Assembly (NCBI GenBank): GCA_963806935.1
Contig: CAWEAT010000051.1
Span: 1-64,000 of the forward strand
Source of the DNA: Roseiarcus sp963806935
GTDB taxonomy: Bacteria; Pseudomonadota; Alphaproteobacteria; Rhizobiales; Beijerinckiaceae
Reading direction: 5' to 3'
DNA length: 64,000 nucleotides
Part shown: positions 49,357 through 62,993 of the stretch, one piece after another
Position numbering within the stretch: position 1 is the first letter of the stretch
Layout of the letters: each line of letters opens with the position of its first letter
Translations under genes and position numbers: made by a program
The notes under the pieces: generated by a model
Databases searched by the model: none
What the model was told of the DNA's origin: nothing
The model's input: only the letters and a program-made list of their open reading frames with translations

Positions 49357-50058
49357 ATGCGGGTACTTTTGATCGAAGACGATACGGCGACCGCGCAGAG
49401 CATCGAATTGATGTTGAAGTCGGAGAACTTCAACGTCTATGTCACCGACCTCGGCGAGGAGGGGATCGATCTCGGCAAGCTCTACGATTACGACATCATC
49501 CTGCTCGACCTGAACCTGCCCGATATGTCCGGCTACGAGGTTCTGCGCTCGCTTCGGGTCACCAAGATCAAGACGCCCATTCTCATTCTGTCCGGCATGG
49601 CGGGGATCGAGGACAAGGTCAAAGGGCTCGGCCACGGCGCCGACGACTACCTCACCAAGCCGTTCCACAAGGACGAGCTGGTCGCCCGGATCCACGCCAT
49701 TGTCCGCCGCTCGAAGGGACATGCGCAGTCGGTCATCATCACCGGCGATCTCACCGTCAACCTCGATCAGAAGACGGTCGAGGTCGACGGGGCGCGCGTG
49801 CATCTGACCGGCAAGGAATATCAGATGCTGGAGCTGCTCTCGCTGCGCAAGGGCACGACGCTCACCAAGGAGATGTTCCTCAACCATCTCTACGGCGGCA
49901 TGGACGAACCCGAGCTCAAGATCATCGACGTCTTCATCTGCAAATTGCGCAAGAAGCTGGCGACGGCGTCGAGCGGCCGCAACTATATCGAGACGGTCTG
50001 GGGCCGCGGCTATGTGCTGCGGGAGCCCGCGCCAAGCGAGGACCGGATCCCGGCCTGA
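49357..50058 (+). CDS. ctrA: cell-cycle response regulator CtrA
   Basis: A 233-residue OmpR-type response regulator. The receiver domain begins MRVLLIEDDTATAQSIELML with the phospho-acceptor Asp51 in DIILLDLNLPDMSGYEVLRS and the Lys of DDYLTKPFHKDELVARI. The C-terminal winged helix has VHLTGKEYQMLELLSLRKGT and FICKLRKKLATA followed by IETVWGRGYVLREP. Near-identity to known CtrA proteins over the receiver makes the call certain. ATG 49357 has GGGAG upstream. CtrA controls cell-cycle, flagellar and division genes; its long upstream region carries likely autoregulatory sites. Confidence 0.98.
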   Translation: MRVLLIEDDTATAQSIELMLKSENFNVYVTDLGEEGIDLGKLYDYDIILLDLNLPDMSGYEVLRSLRVTKIKTPILILSGMAGIEDKVKGLGHGADDYLTKPFHKDELVARIHAIVRRSKGHAQSVIITGDLTVNLDQKTVEVDGARVHLTGKEYQMLELLSLRKGTTLTKEMFLNHLYGGMDEPELKIIDVFICKLRKKLATASSGRNYIETVWGRGYVLREPAPSEDRIPA

Positions 50059-50126
50059 CCGGAAACTCCAGACACGCGCCCGTTCCCGAACTGCTGCGGC
50101 GAGCAGAAGGCGCCCCCTGAACGCGC

Positions 50127-51545
50127 CTAGCGAGGCAGGACCGTCTCGCCCATCAGGGCCTCGTCGATGGCCGCCGCGCATTGGCGCCCTTCGCGGATCG
50201 CCCAGACCACCAGAGACTGTCCCCGCCGCATGTCGCCGCAGGCATAGACCTTGGCGCGCGAGGAGGCGTAGCGGGTGACGTCGGCGGCGACATTGCCGCG
50301 CTTGTCGAGCGTGACCCCGAGCTCCGCGAGCAGGCCGTCCTTGACCGGCGAGACGAAGCCCATCGCGAGCAGCACGAGGTCGGCCTTGAGCGTGAACTCC
50401 GATCCCTCGACCGGCTTCATCTTCTCGTCGAGGCGCGCGCATTTGAGGCCGGTGACGACGCCGTTCTCGCCTTCGAAAGCGGTCGTCGTCACCGCGAAAT
50501 CGCGTTCGGCGCCCTCCTCGTGGCTCGACGAGGTGCGCAGCTTGAGCGGCCAGTTCGGCCAGGTGAGCAGCTTGTCCTCGGCCTTCGGCGGCATCGGCAT
50601 GATCTCGAGCTGCGTGACCTTGAGCGCTCCCTGCCGGATGGATGTGCCGATGCAGTCAGAGCCGGTGTCGCCGCCGCCGATGACCACGACGTGCTTGCCG
50701 TTGGCGAGAATCGGCTCGTTGGTCCCGACCGGCTCGCCGGATACGCGCCGGTTCTGTTGCGGCAGGAAATCCATCGCGAAGTGCACGCCTGCGAGGTCGC
50801 GGCCCGGAACCGGGAGGTCGCGGGAGGTCTCGGCGCCGCCGGCGAGCGCGATCGCGTCATGCGAGTCGAGCAGGGTCTCGGCGCTGATCGTGACGCCGAC
50901 ATGGGCGTTATAGTGGAACACGACCCCTTCCGCCGTCATCTGCTGGATGCGGCGGTCGACGTGGCGCTTCTCGAGCTTGAAATCGGGAATGCCGTAGCGC
51001 AGCAAGCCGCCCGCCTTGGCATTCTTCTCATAGAGGTGAACCTCGTGCCCGGCGCGGGCAAGCTGCTGGGCGCAGGCGAGACCCGCCGGACCCGAGCCGA
51101 TGACGGCGACCTTCTTGCCTGTCCGGCGGGCGGCAGGCTCAGGCTTGACCCATCCCTCCTTGAAGGCGCGGTCGATGATCGCACATTCGATCGTCTTGAT
51201 CGTGACCGGCGCGTCCTGGATGTTGAGGGTGCAGGACGCTTCGCACGGCGCCGGGCAAATCCGGCCGGTGAACTCCGGAAAGTTGTTGGTCGAGAGCAGA
51301 TTGCGCGCCGCCTCCCGCCAATCGCCGCGATAGGCGAGATCGTTCCAGTCCGGGATCTGGTTGTTGACCGGACAGCCGATGTGACAATAGGGGATGCCGC
51401 AGTTCATGCAGCGCGACGCTTGATTGCGCGTCGCCTCCTCGCTCAACGGCAGCACGAACTCGCGATAATGGCGGATTCGGTCGGAGGCCGGGGCGTAGCG
51501 CCGGTCCGCGCGATCGATCTCCAGAAAACCTGTCACCTTGCCCAT
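50127..51545 (-). CDS. gltD: glutamate synthase (NADPH) small subunit
   Basis: A 472-residue beta subunit that passes NADPH electrons to GltB. The N-terminal Fe-S region is CMNCGIPYCHIGCPVNNQIP, with a second cluster set in GRICPAPCEASCTLNIQ. The FAD site is VAVIGSGPAGLACAQQLARA, and the NADPH-binding site is VVVIGGGDTGSDCIGTSIRQ; the C-terminal FAD motif is VYACGDMRRGQSLVVWAI. ATG 51545 opens MGKVTGFLEIDR, the usual start. It lies 157 bp after gltB. Confidence 0.97.
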   Translation of the reverse strand: MGKVTGFLEIDRADRRYAPASDRIRHYREFVLPLSEEATRNQASRCMNCGIPYCHIGCPVNNQIPDWNDLAYRGDWREAARNLLSTNNFPEFTGRICPAPCEASCTLNIQDAPVTIKTIECAIIDRAFKEGWVKPEPAARRTGKKVAVIGSGPAGLACAQQLARAGHEVHLYEKNAKAGGLLRYGIPDFKLEKRHVDRRIQQMTAEGVVFHYNAHVGVTISAETLLDSHDAIALAGGAETSRDLPVPGRDLAGVHFAMDFLPQQNRRVSGEPVGTNEPILANGKHVVVIGGGDTGSDCIGTSIRQGALKVTQLEIMPMPPKAEDKLLTWPNWPLKLRTSSSHEEGAERDFAVTTTAFEGENGVVTGLKCARLDEKMKPVEGSEFTLKADLVLLAMGFVSPVKDGLLAELGVTLDKRGNVAADVTRYASSRAKVYACGDMRRGQSLVVWAIREGRQCAAAIDEALMGETVLPR

Positions 51546-51702
51546 GTGCTACCCTTGAGCCGCCCCGCCGCTTTGCAATTCTGGCGGACGGGCCCCGATC
51601 CGCTTCAATAAGGCGCCGACCTCATCTTGCAAGAACTTTGCCGAGCGCCAGACCTGCCGAAACATTCCACCGTTCGAACGACTCGGCCGGCTTTCGCCTT
51701 CC

Positions 51703-56409
<4,707 letters not shown>

Positions 56410-56777
56410 CTCTCCGCTCCCCACGCAGTCGCGGATCTCATGCGACCGTCATTCCGAATTTTTAAGGCGTATCATGGACAAAGGCGGCTGCATGGCGCGC
56501 AGCCGGAAGGCGTCACGCGTCGGATTTTATTCGATCCGTCTTTGTCGTTCGATCCGACAACGCTCAAGTCCCGCTCTTCCGCCGGCGCCGAAGCTTTAGC
56601 CTCGCCGCACAAAAAATGGTCAGCACAACTGTCCTATTCCACGACCATGACAGAAATGGATGGTCGACACAAGCGGCCCGCACGCAATTTTTTGCCGCGT
56701 CGGACCGGCCGACCGCGAATTGCCAGCGCAATGCGAATTGACGCAAATTGCGTGGGTCCAGTCCAGTGGGAGCGAGC
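56410..56777. other. gltB-ltaE divergent promoter region
   Basis: 368 bp between divergent gltB and ltaE. No supported ORF. The part near 56450-56480 (CGAATTTTTAAGGCG) and 56610-56640 (CACAAAAAATGG) is AT-richer and probably holds promoters; no operator consensus was recognised. Confidence 0.5.
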
Positions 56778-57860
56778 ATGAATTTCGCCAGCGACAACGG
56801 CGCGGGCGTCGCGCCGGAGATTCTGGACGCAATCGTCGCCTCGTCGCGCGTGAACGCGCCCGCCTATGGCGCGGACGACTATACCGCGAAGGCGCAGGCG
56901 CGCTTGTGCGACATCTTCGAGACCAAACTCGCCGCCTTCCTGGTCGCGACAGGGACGGCGGCAAACGCGCTCGCGCTCTCTGCGCTGGCCAAGCCCTGGG
57001 ATGCGGTGTTCTGTCACGAGGAGGCGCACATCCACGATGACGAATGCGGCGCGCCGGAGCTCTTTACCGGAGGGGCCAAGCTGGTCGGGATTGCGGGCGA
57101 GGGAGGCAAGATCACCCCTCGCGATCTGACCGAGACGCTGGAGCGGTTTCCGCGCGGGCTCGTCAAGTCGTCGCAGCCGGGCGCCTTTTCGTTGTCGCAG
57201 GCGACAGAAGCCGGAACCATCTATGCCGTGAGCGAAGTCTCGGAGCTCAGCTCGATCGCTCGCCGGAACAAGATTGGCGTTCATATGGACGGGGCCCGCT
57301 TCGCCAACGCCCTCGTTTCCGCGAAGGCGACGCCCGCCGACATGACCTGGCGGGCCGGGGTGGACATTCTCACGCTCGGAGCGACCAAAAACGGCGCGCT
57401 CGCCTGCGAAGCGGTCCTGTTTTTCGATTCCGCCCGTGCGGAAAATTTCGCGTTTCAGCGCAAGCGCGGCGGCCAGACGCTGTCCAAGGGGCGCTTCCTC
57501 GGCGCGCAGATGGAGGCTTATCTCGCCGACGGACTATGGTTGCGGTTGGCGGAGCGGGCAAACAGTTCCGCGCGCCGGCTTGCGAGCGGCCTGGCGGCGA
57601 CGCCGGGCGTGCGGATCGGATGGCCGACCGAGGCCAATGAGGTCTTTGTGGTCGCGCCGGACGCGATGGTCGAGCGATGGCGCGCGGCCGGCGCCCGTTT
57701 TCACGATTGGCCGACGCGGTCGCTCGCGCCGGAGAACGCGCCGCGAGCAGGCGAGACGCTGGTCAGGCTGGTGACGTCATTCGAAACCGCATCAAACGAA
57801 ATTGATCGCCTCCTCGGCATGTGCGCCGACGTCCCGGTCGCCGCCCCGGCAGCGCCGTAA
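56778..57860 (+). CDS. ltaE: low-specificity L-threonine aldolase
   Basis: A 360-residue PLP enzyme that cleaves L-(allo-)threonine to glycine and acetaldehyde. It starts MNFASDNGAGVAPEILDAIV, with FLVATGTAANALALSALAKP, EEAHIHDDECGAPE and the PLP-Lys in ILTLGATKNGALACEAVLFF; GVHMDGARFANALV provides the Asp/Arg that bind PLP. ATG 56778 has GGGAG upstream; an earlier in-frame start at 56748 adds ten residues. Complete and intact; orientation divergent from gltB. Confidence 0.95.
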   Translation: MNFASDNGAGVAPEILDAIVASSRVNAPAYGADDYTAKAQARLCDIFETKLAAFLVATGTAANALALSALAKPWDAVFCHEEAHIHDDECGAPELFTGGAKLVGIAGEGGKITPRDLTETLERFPRGLVKSSQPGAFSLSQATEAGTIYAVSEVSELSSIARRNKIGVHMDGARFANALVSAKATPADMTWRAGVDILTLGATKNGALACEAVLFFDSARAENFAFQRKRGGQTLSKGRFLGAQMEAYLADGLWLRLAERANSSARRLASGLAATPGVRIGWPTEANEVFVVAPDAMVERWRAAGARFHDWPTRSLAPENAPRAGETLVRLVTSFETASNEIDRLLGMCADVPVAAPAAP

Positions 57861-57916
57861 CCGCGCCGCATTTGTTGGCGCAGATCCGACCTTCGGGACG
57901 ATCGGAGCTACAAACG

Positions 57917-58795
57917 ATGGCGACACGGATAAATGCAGCGCTGCGCAAGCGACTGGTGGGTTCGGCGCTTGGCGGGCTCATTGCCTTTGCCGCCGTTCCC
58001 GGTGCGATGGCGCAATGGCTGCCGCCCTGGCGCGCCGGCATCCCGGCCGGCGAGATCGCACACCAACTCGAGGCGCAAGGTTATATGCTGATCGCGCCGC
58101 TGCAACGGCGCGCGGGCGTCTATCTCGCCGATGTTCGCGCTGGACCCGCCGGCTATCAGCGTCTGGTGATCGACGCCCGGAACGGGGGGATCATCGAGCG
58201 CTTTATCTCCCCGCCTCGAGGTTTCAGTCCCGAATTCGCCGCCCGCGATGGCGATTTCGGCCAGCCGCCGCCGGGCGTTGTGCACCCGCCCGGCTACGGA
58301 TTCGACGGACGGACCGGAGGAACGGCGCCGCGATCCGCGTATGGCGGACCAGCGGAGGTGCATATTCCGACCGCCATCAGCCCCTACGGCCAGTCGGCTT
58401 CGCCGAAGGCCAAGCCGCCCGCCGCGACCGCGCGCAAGACGCCGCCTTCAAACGCCGCGCCGGCGGCTGCCCCGCCGACGATTGGGCCGCCTCTGCCGCC
58501 CCCCGCTCCACGCGAGGCGACAACTCCGCCCGAACAATCGGCGCCGCCAGCCCCCAAGCCGGAGCCCAAGAACGAATCCGCTCCGGACGAGAACCAAAAC
58601 GCCTCATCGGCAAGCTCGCCCGCGACGCCCGAAGCCAAGCCGGAAGCGCCGAGGGTTGAGCCTCAACCCGAGGCGCAAGCGAAGCCTTCGGACGTGGCGT
58701 CAGACCCTGCCGTCAAGCCGCCTGCACCCGCGTTGTCCGTCGAGGCGAGCGAGAGATCGAAGACGCGGATCGTTCCGGCGCCGCTGTTCGAATAG
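57917..58795 (+). CDS. secreted proline-rich protein with PepSY-like N-terminal module
   Basis: A 292-residue exported protein. The signal peptide is LVGSALGGLIAFAAVPGAMA. The mature N-terminus (IAHQLEAQGYMLIAPLQRRA, GPAGYQRLVIDARNGGIIER) resembles a PepSY-type module often found in periplasmic proteins of Rhizobiales. From about residue 150 the chain is low-complexity: Pro/Ala/Lys/Glu-rich (PPTIGPPLPPPAPREATTPP), probably extended, reaching across the periplasm. ATG 57917 has GGAG upstream at some distance. Function unknown; a strong inverted repeat follows the stop. Confidence 0.78.
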   Translation: MATRINAALRKRLVGSALGGLIAFAAVPGAMAQWLPPWRAGIPAGEIAHQLEAQGYMLIAPLQRRAGVYLADVRAGPAGYQRLVIDARNGGIIERFISPPRGFSPEFAARDGDFGQPPPGVVHPPGYGFDGRTGGTAPRSAYGGPAEVHIPTAISPYGQSASPKAKPPAATARKTPPSNAAPAAAPPTIGPPLPPPAPREATTPPEQSAPPAPKPEPKNESAPDENQNASSASSPATPEAKPEAPRVEPQPEAQAKPSDVASDPAVKPPAPALSVEASERSKTRIVPAPLFE

Positions 58796-58796
58796 A

Positions 58797-58822
58797 CGAA
58801 AAGGGCGCCCATGGGGCGCCCT
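58797..58822 (-). terminator. hairpin terminator for hsp20
   Basis: AGGGCGCCC-ATG-GGGCGCCCT (58802-58822) is a perfect 9-bp stem with a 3-base loop. Read on minus it is followed by TTTTCGTC, a T-run, 31 bp after the hsp20 stop, so it is a convincing intrinsic terminator there; it may also end the plus-strand proline-rich gene that stops at 58795. Confidence 0.8.
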
Positions 58823-58852
58823 CGCGTCGAGTTCGATCTTCAGACGACTGGC

Positions 58853-59341
58853 TTACGCAGCCTGCCCGGTCGGCGTCTTGACGGCTTCGATCGTTTTGCT
58901 GCCGTTCTTGCCGTTCTTGTTGATCGCGATGGTGCGCGGCTTCTGGGCCTCGGGCACCTCCCGCACCAGATCAATGTGGAGCAGACCGTTCTCGCTGTTC
59001 GCGCCGGTCACGACGACATGGTCGGCAAGCTGGAACCTGCGCTCGAACGCGCGCGCCGCGATGCCCTGATAAAGGACTTCGCGCTTTGCGTCGTCCTTTA
59101 CGGTCTCCTTGGACCCGCGCACGGTCAGAGTGTTGTCGCGTGTCTCGACGGTGAGTTCGTGCTCGCCGAACCCGGCAACCGCGAGCGTGATGCGATAGGC
59201 GTTCTCGTTCGTCCGCTCGATGTTGTAAGGCGGATAGGTCGGAGCGCCTTGCTCGCCTCCGGCAACCTTATCGAGCATCGAAAGCAGATGGTCGAAACCG
59301 ACGGTGGAACGATAGAACGGTGACAGATCGTAATTCAACAT
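58853..59341 (-). CDS. small heat-shock protein, IbpA/Hsp20 type
   Basis: A 162-residue alpha-crystallin domain chaperone. N-terminus MLNYDLSPFYRSTVGFDHLL matches class A bacterial Hsp20 (HspA/IbpA) proteins of rhizobia; the domain has YPPYNIERTNENAYRITLAV, FGEHELTVETRDNTLTVRG and the conserved VLYQGIAARAFERRFQLADH, NGLLHIDLVREVP. The C-terminus carries the IxI-like RTIAINK. ATG 59341 is preceded by AGAGGATG. The leader forms three hairpins, the last covering the ribosome site, as in ROSE thermometers; see separate entry. Confidence 0.94.
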   Translation of the reverse strand: MLNYDLSPFYRSTVGFDHLLSMLDKVAGGEQGAPTYPPYNIERTNENAYRITLAVAGFGEHELTVETRDNTLTVRGSKETVKDDAKREVLYQGIAARAFERRFQLADHVVVTGANSENGLLHIDLVREVPEAQKPRTIAINKNGKNGSKTIEAVKTPTGQAA

Positions 59342-59424
59342 GACACATCCTCTTCATTGAGCGACATGACGACGGGCGCCCCATTGTTCGGCTGCGCCCA
59401 TCGTTACGGGTCCGATGAACCCGT
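59342..59424 (-). promoter_or_regulatory. ROSE-like RNA thermometer in hsp20 leader
   Basis: On the minus-strand mRNA, in order: hairpin ACGGGT-TCATCGG-ACCCGT (59424-59406); hairpin GGGCGC...GCGCCC (59399-59374); then UCGCU (59364-59360) that can pair with AGGA (59351-59348) of the ribosome site across an 8-base loop. The pairing U-Y-G-C-U with AGGA, leaving one G bulged, is the conserved core of ROSE elements that control rhizobial small heat-shock genes. Confidence 0.75.
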
Positions 59425-59455
59425 CAGAAATGATTTTTGGTTCTGGCGGTCAAAA

Positions 59456-59463
59456 TTCAAGGG
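59456..59463 (-). promoter_or_regulatory. possible RpoH-type -35 element of hsp20
   Basis: Minus-strand CCCTTGAA matches the CTTGAA -35 box of alphaproteobacterial sigma-32 promoters; AACCAAAAAT lies about 15 bases downstream as a poor -10. It sits 32 bp upstream of the ROSE-like leader. Spacing is plausible but the -10 is not a good match. Confidence 0.4.
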
Positions 59464-59595
59464 CAAGCGGGCGCCTTCGCCACAAAAAGTGCAACCTCTG
59501 CGGCCAGACGAATGCCCGGACCAGCGATTCGCCGGACCTGGGTGGGGAAACTGCAAGAGGGGGCGAAGCCTCCTGATTTCGAGGGTCTCAAATAC

Positions 59596-60060
59596 ATGAG
59601 GAAACCACTTTCAATCGCGACCGTTGCCGCCGCAACCTTCTGTTTCGCCGCAACGGCCTTTGCCGGCGGCGGCCCGCAAACCGAAGACAAGGACGCGCCG
59701 CCAAAGCCGCTGCCGCCGATGCAGAAGAACTTTCCGCTCGACGAGACCTGGTCGCTGCGCGAGCTCAACGGCAAGCCGGTGCCGCCCGGAGTCGACGTCA
59801 GCCTGAAGATCGACGGCACATTGCGCGGCTCAGGGTATACCGGCTGCAACTCGTGGTCGGCGACGATGTATCCGATCAAGGACCAGCATCTCGCCGTCGG
59901 TCCCTACGCGCTGACGAAGAAGCAATGCGACAAGGATGCGATGGCGCTCGAGGCGGGGTTCCTGACCGGGCTTCTCGGCAGTCCGGTATGGGACCTGGTC
60001 AACGGCGACCTGGTGATCAAGGGACCGCGCGGATCGATGCGGCTCGCGCGCTCGCTCTGA
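59596..60060 (+). CDS. secreted META-domain protein (HslJ-like)
   Basis: A 154-residue exported protein. The signal peptide is MRKPLSIATVAAATFCFAAT, ending AFA. The META domain follows: LDETWSLRELNGKPVPPGVD, LKIDGTLRGSGYTGCNSWSA (the conserved GCN), AVGPYALTKKQCDKDAMALE and a short C-terminal strand VIKGPRGSMRLARS. META/HslJ proteins sit in the outer membrane or periplasm, some linked to heat or antibiotic stress. ATG 59596 has GAGGG ten bases upstream. It is divergent from hsp20 with about 250 bp between. Confidence 0.88.
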   Translation: MRKPLSIATVAAATFCFAATAFAGGGPQTEDKDAPPKPLPPMQKNFPLDETWSLRELNGKPVPPGVDVSLKIDGTLRGSGYTGCNSWSATMYPIKDQHLAVGPYALTKKQCDKDAMALEAGFLTGLLGSPVWDLVNGDLVIKGPRGSMRLARSL

Positions 60061-60073
60061 GGCGGCCCCTCGA

Positions 60074-62209
60074 TTACGTCGCCGGCGCCGGCGCCCCGGC
60101 AAGCGTGGCGGGCCCGCCGTCGTGGGTTTCGAACCCGATCCGGCGCTTGTGGAACTGGTTCATCGTCGCCTGATGGCCGATCGAGACCAGCGTGGTGCGC
60201 GGCAGCGTTTCGACGATCGCGCGATAGAGATTCGCTTCGCTCTTCTCGTCGAGCGAGTTGGTTGATTCGTCGAGGAACAGCCAGTCGGGCTCAGCCAGCA
60301 GCGCGCGCGCCACCGCAAGCCGCTGCTGCTCGCCGCCCGACAACCGCATTTGCCAGTTCTCACTTTCATCGAGACGGTCCGCAAGCGCGGGCAGCCCGAC
60401 CTTGGCCAAGGCCTCCTTCAGCCGCCCATCCGTGAAATTCTCGGCCGACGCCGGATAGGCGAGCGCCTCGCGCAGGGGTCCGATCGGGATATAGGGCCGC
60501 TGCGGCAACAGCATGAGCTTGGCGAATTCGGGCTGGCGGATCTCGCCCGAGCCGAACGGCCACAGGCCCGCGATGGCGCGGAACAGGGTCGACTTGCCGA
60601 CGCCCGATGGGCCGGCGAATAGCGTTGATTCCTGGGGAACAAGCACCAGGTCGGCGACATGGGCGAGCCGGCGCCCGTCGGGCAATGCGAGGTCGATATC
60701 GTTCAGCGACAGGTTCGGCCCTCCGGTCGGCTGAGCGACGATGCGGGGCGTCGCCGCTTCGGCCGCGCGGGTACGGGCGAAGGCCTCCTCGAACGAGGTC
60801 AGGCGCTGGATCGTCGCGCTGAAGCTGGCGAGGCCGGTATATTGGTTGACGAAAAAGTTCATGGCGGTGTTGACGTTGCTGAATGCGTCGGCCGCCTGGT
60901 TGAACGTGCCGAAATCGACCTTTTTCACCACGAAATAGAACGGCGCGACGACCACGTAAGGAATGATCGCCGAAATCTGGGTATAGAATTGCAGGAATGA
61001 ATTGAGCATGGTCCGCACGCGAATGATGCGCTGGACTGTGGTGAAGACGTTGTTGAACACCCGGTTGGCGCGATCGATCTCCCGCTGCTCGCCTTTGAGC
61101 AGGGCGATCTGCTCGCTGAACTCGCGGATGCGGGCGAGGTCGAAGCGGAAGTCGGCCTCGACCGCCTGCTGGCGGAACATGAGCCGCGACAGCGAGCGGC
61201 CGATCAGATGCATCATGCCGGTGGCGAAGAAGGCGTAGAGGATCGCGACCCAGAAAAGGAACCCGGGGATCGGAATACCGAAGACCGAGATGTCCATGTT
61301 GCGGGAGATTCCCCACAGGATGATCGAAAAGGCGACCAGATTGGTCGCGGTGGTCATCGCCTGGATCGTGTAGTTGTAGATGCCCACGTTCATGTAGCCG
61401 CCGACGCCGCCCGCGCCGCTGATGAAGCCGCCGATGTCCTCGGAGATGCGCTGGTCCGGGTTGTCGGTTTGGGCGCCGGAGAGGGCGAGCTTGTAGTGCA
61501 TCGAATGCAGGAGCCAGCGCGAGGTGTAGGACGCGGTCATCCAGCGCCGCCATTGCAGCACGAAATTGAGCGCGACGAAGAATTCGACCAGGAACGCGAG
61601 AATGGAGATCGTGACCAGCGGGACGAACACCATCAGCAACTGCTGCCAAAACGCGGCCTGGTGGACCGCATCCGGAACCTGAATCGCGTTGCCGAACTCC
61701 CGGTAGAAGAAATTGAGCCGGACGCCGAGCGCGACCTGGAACTGATTGATGAGGATCAGGAAGAACACATTGACGCGCGCGTAGAGGCTCTGGCGAACCG
61801 CAATCCGCGGCAGCGGCCAGGGGCGAATGGAAATCGGCGTCTGCGCTTCGAAGAACGGGTCGGAGAGCGCCACCATTCTGCGCACAAAGGCGAAGTGCGA
61901 AATGCCGAAGATGGCGACGCCGAAGAGCGCGGTCGCCAGCGGCAGGTAGCGGGGGAGTTCATAGTCCGCATAGGCTTTCGGCCAGTAGCCGAGCAGCGCG
62001 GCGATGTCGGCCAGTCCGAAGACCACCGTCTCGAAGGCGAAGAGATCGAAGAGAACGGTGAGAAAGGTCGAAAGCCGCCATCGCGGATGAGACGCGAACG
62101 AGCCAATCGCAGCGGCGACGCCGATGATGATCATCATCGCGTCTTCCTCGTAGACCCCGACCACGAGGGCGAGGGTCGCGAATATGGCGAGGCTCAACAT
62201 GCGCAACAT
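60074..62209 (-). CDS. SbmA/BacA-like ABC transporter with fused ATPase
   Basis: A 711-residue fusion of an SbmA/BacA-type membrane domain and an ABC ATPase, as in Mycobacterium Rv1819c and E. coli YddA. The first part has about eight helices (LALVVGVYEEDAMMIIIGVA, ILAFLVEFFVALNFVLQWRR), with the family segment TSRWLLHSMHYKLALSG followed by NPDQRISEDIGGFI. The ATPase has Walker A FAGPSGVGKSTLFRAIAGLW, signature MRLSGGEQQRLAVARALLAE and Walker B DWLFLDESTNSLD. In rhizobia relatives import peptides or influence lipid A. ATG 62209 or 62200 is the start. Confidence 0.92.
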   Translation of the reverse strand: MLRMLSLAIFATLALVVGVYEEDAMMIIIGVAAAIGSFASHPRWRLSTFLTVLFDLFAFETVVFGLADIAALLGYWPKAYADYELPRYLPLATALFGVAIFGISHFAFVRRMVALSDPFFEAQTPISIRPWPLPRIAVRQSLYARVNVFFLILINQFQVALGVRLNFFYREFGNAIQVPDAVHQAAFWQQLLMVFVPLVTISILAFLVEFFVALNFVLQWRRWMTASYTSRWLLHSMHYKLALSGAQTDNPDQRISEDIGGFISGAGGVGGYMNVGIYNYTIQAMTTATNLVAFSIILWGISRNMDISVFGIPIPGFLFWVAILYAFFATGMMHLIGRSLSRLMFRQQAVEADFRFDLARIREFSEQIALLKGEQREIDRANRVFNNVFTTVQRIIRVRTMLNSFLQFYTQISAIIPYVVVAPFYFVVKKVDFGTFNQAADAFSNVNTAMNFFVNQYTGLASFSATIQRLTSFEEAFARTRAAEAATPRIVAQPTGGPNLSLNDIDLALPDGRRLAHVADLVLVPQESTLFAGPSGVGKSTLFRAIAGLWPFGSGEIRQPEFAKLMLLPQRPYIPIGPLREALAYPASAENFTDGRLKEALAKVGLPALADRLDESENWQMRLSGGEQQRLAVARALLAEPDWLFLDESTNSLDEKSEANLYRAIVETLPRTTLVSIGHQATMNQFHKRRIGFETHDGGPATLAGAPAPAT

Positions 62210-62245
62210 GGGGCGGGACCTTGAGCGGGGCGGGAATTGGACCAC

Positions 62246-62993
62246 GCGCCCTAGCAGACGGGCCGGGGCATTAGAAGGGCGGCGGGGCGAAGCGGGGATG
62301 AAATCTCGGTAATCTTGGCGGCGCTATTATCATGGCGATCCTGCACGACTTGCTCCGCTCCAAGGCCAATTCAAATCTATCCAAATCCGGCCAAGCCGTG
62401 GTGATGCGCTCGGTAATGCGGTGCGCCTGATCGGCTCGCCAGGGCAGCGCAACGACATCGCCTTCGCGCATGACTTGGTGGAGGGCTTCGTGTAGATGTG
62501 ACGATCGTGGATAAGGGATATGACGTAGATCATCTCTGCGAGAAGAGTGCGCGGGGGGGAGAGGTGTCATACCGCCGAAACGAAACCGCATCGTCAAACG
62601 TCCCTACGATCCCGATCTCTATAAAGAGCGCAACACATCGAACGCTTCTTAACAAACTCAAAAGTGACGTGTGGAGGATAGAAAGTGTTAAATGCAGCCG
62701 AGCGGCGGCCAAGGGGAGCAAAGGAAAAAGCCCGGATTTTCTTGGATTGTCTTCGCCGAATTGAGCTTTTTCCAAGGGTTGCAGCGACCGCTGGCCGGAA
62801 TGTCCTTCGTCTTTTCCTTCTGCCGCGGCCGGCTTCAGCGCTGCCGGACGCGGATTCATTCACCGAACCGGACGAAGCTATCGCATATTCTGATTTTCGT
62901 AAAGAGAATTCGCCAGAATCAACTGAAAGGTCGGTTTTTCCTGATCGCAGCCGCCGACCGGCCGCTGATCGCCGAATCAGCGGCGCCGCCCCG
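62246..62993. other. gene-poor region between ABC transporter and Cys-rich gene
   Basis: 748 bp with no firm gene. A 108-codon minus-strand ORF (62271-62597) has no recognised domain. A 220-codon plus-strand ORF from GTG 62685 has a very good ribosome site (GGAGG seven bases before) but its second half lies opposite the Cys-rich gene and its sequence matches nothing known to me. The stretch is less GC-rich than the average, with AT-rich patches near 62600-62690. Confidence 0.6.

Noticed and set aside
62271..62597. 108-codon minus-strand ORF downstream of the Cys-rich gene
   Set aside because: No domain, no signal or membrane segment and no good ribosome site; its Arg/Pro-rich ends look non-coding.
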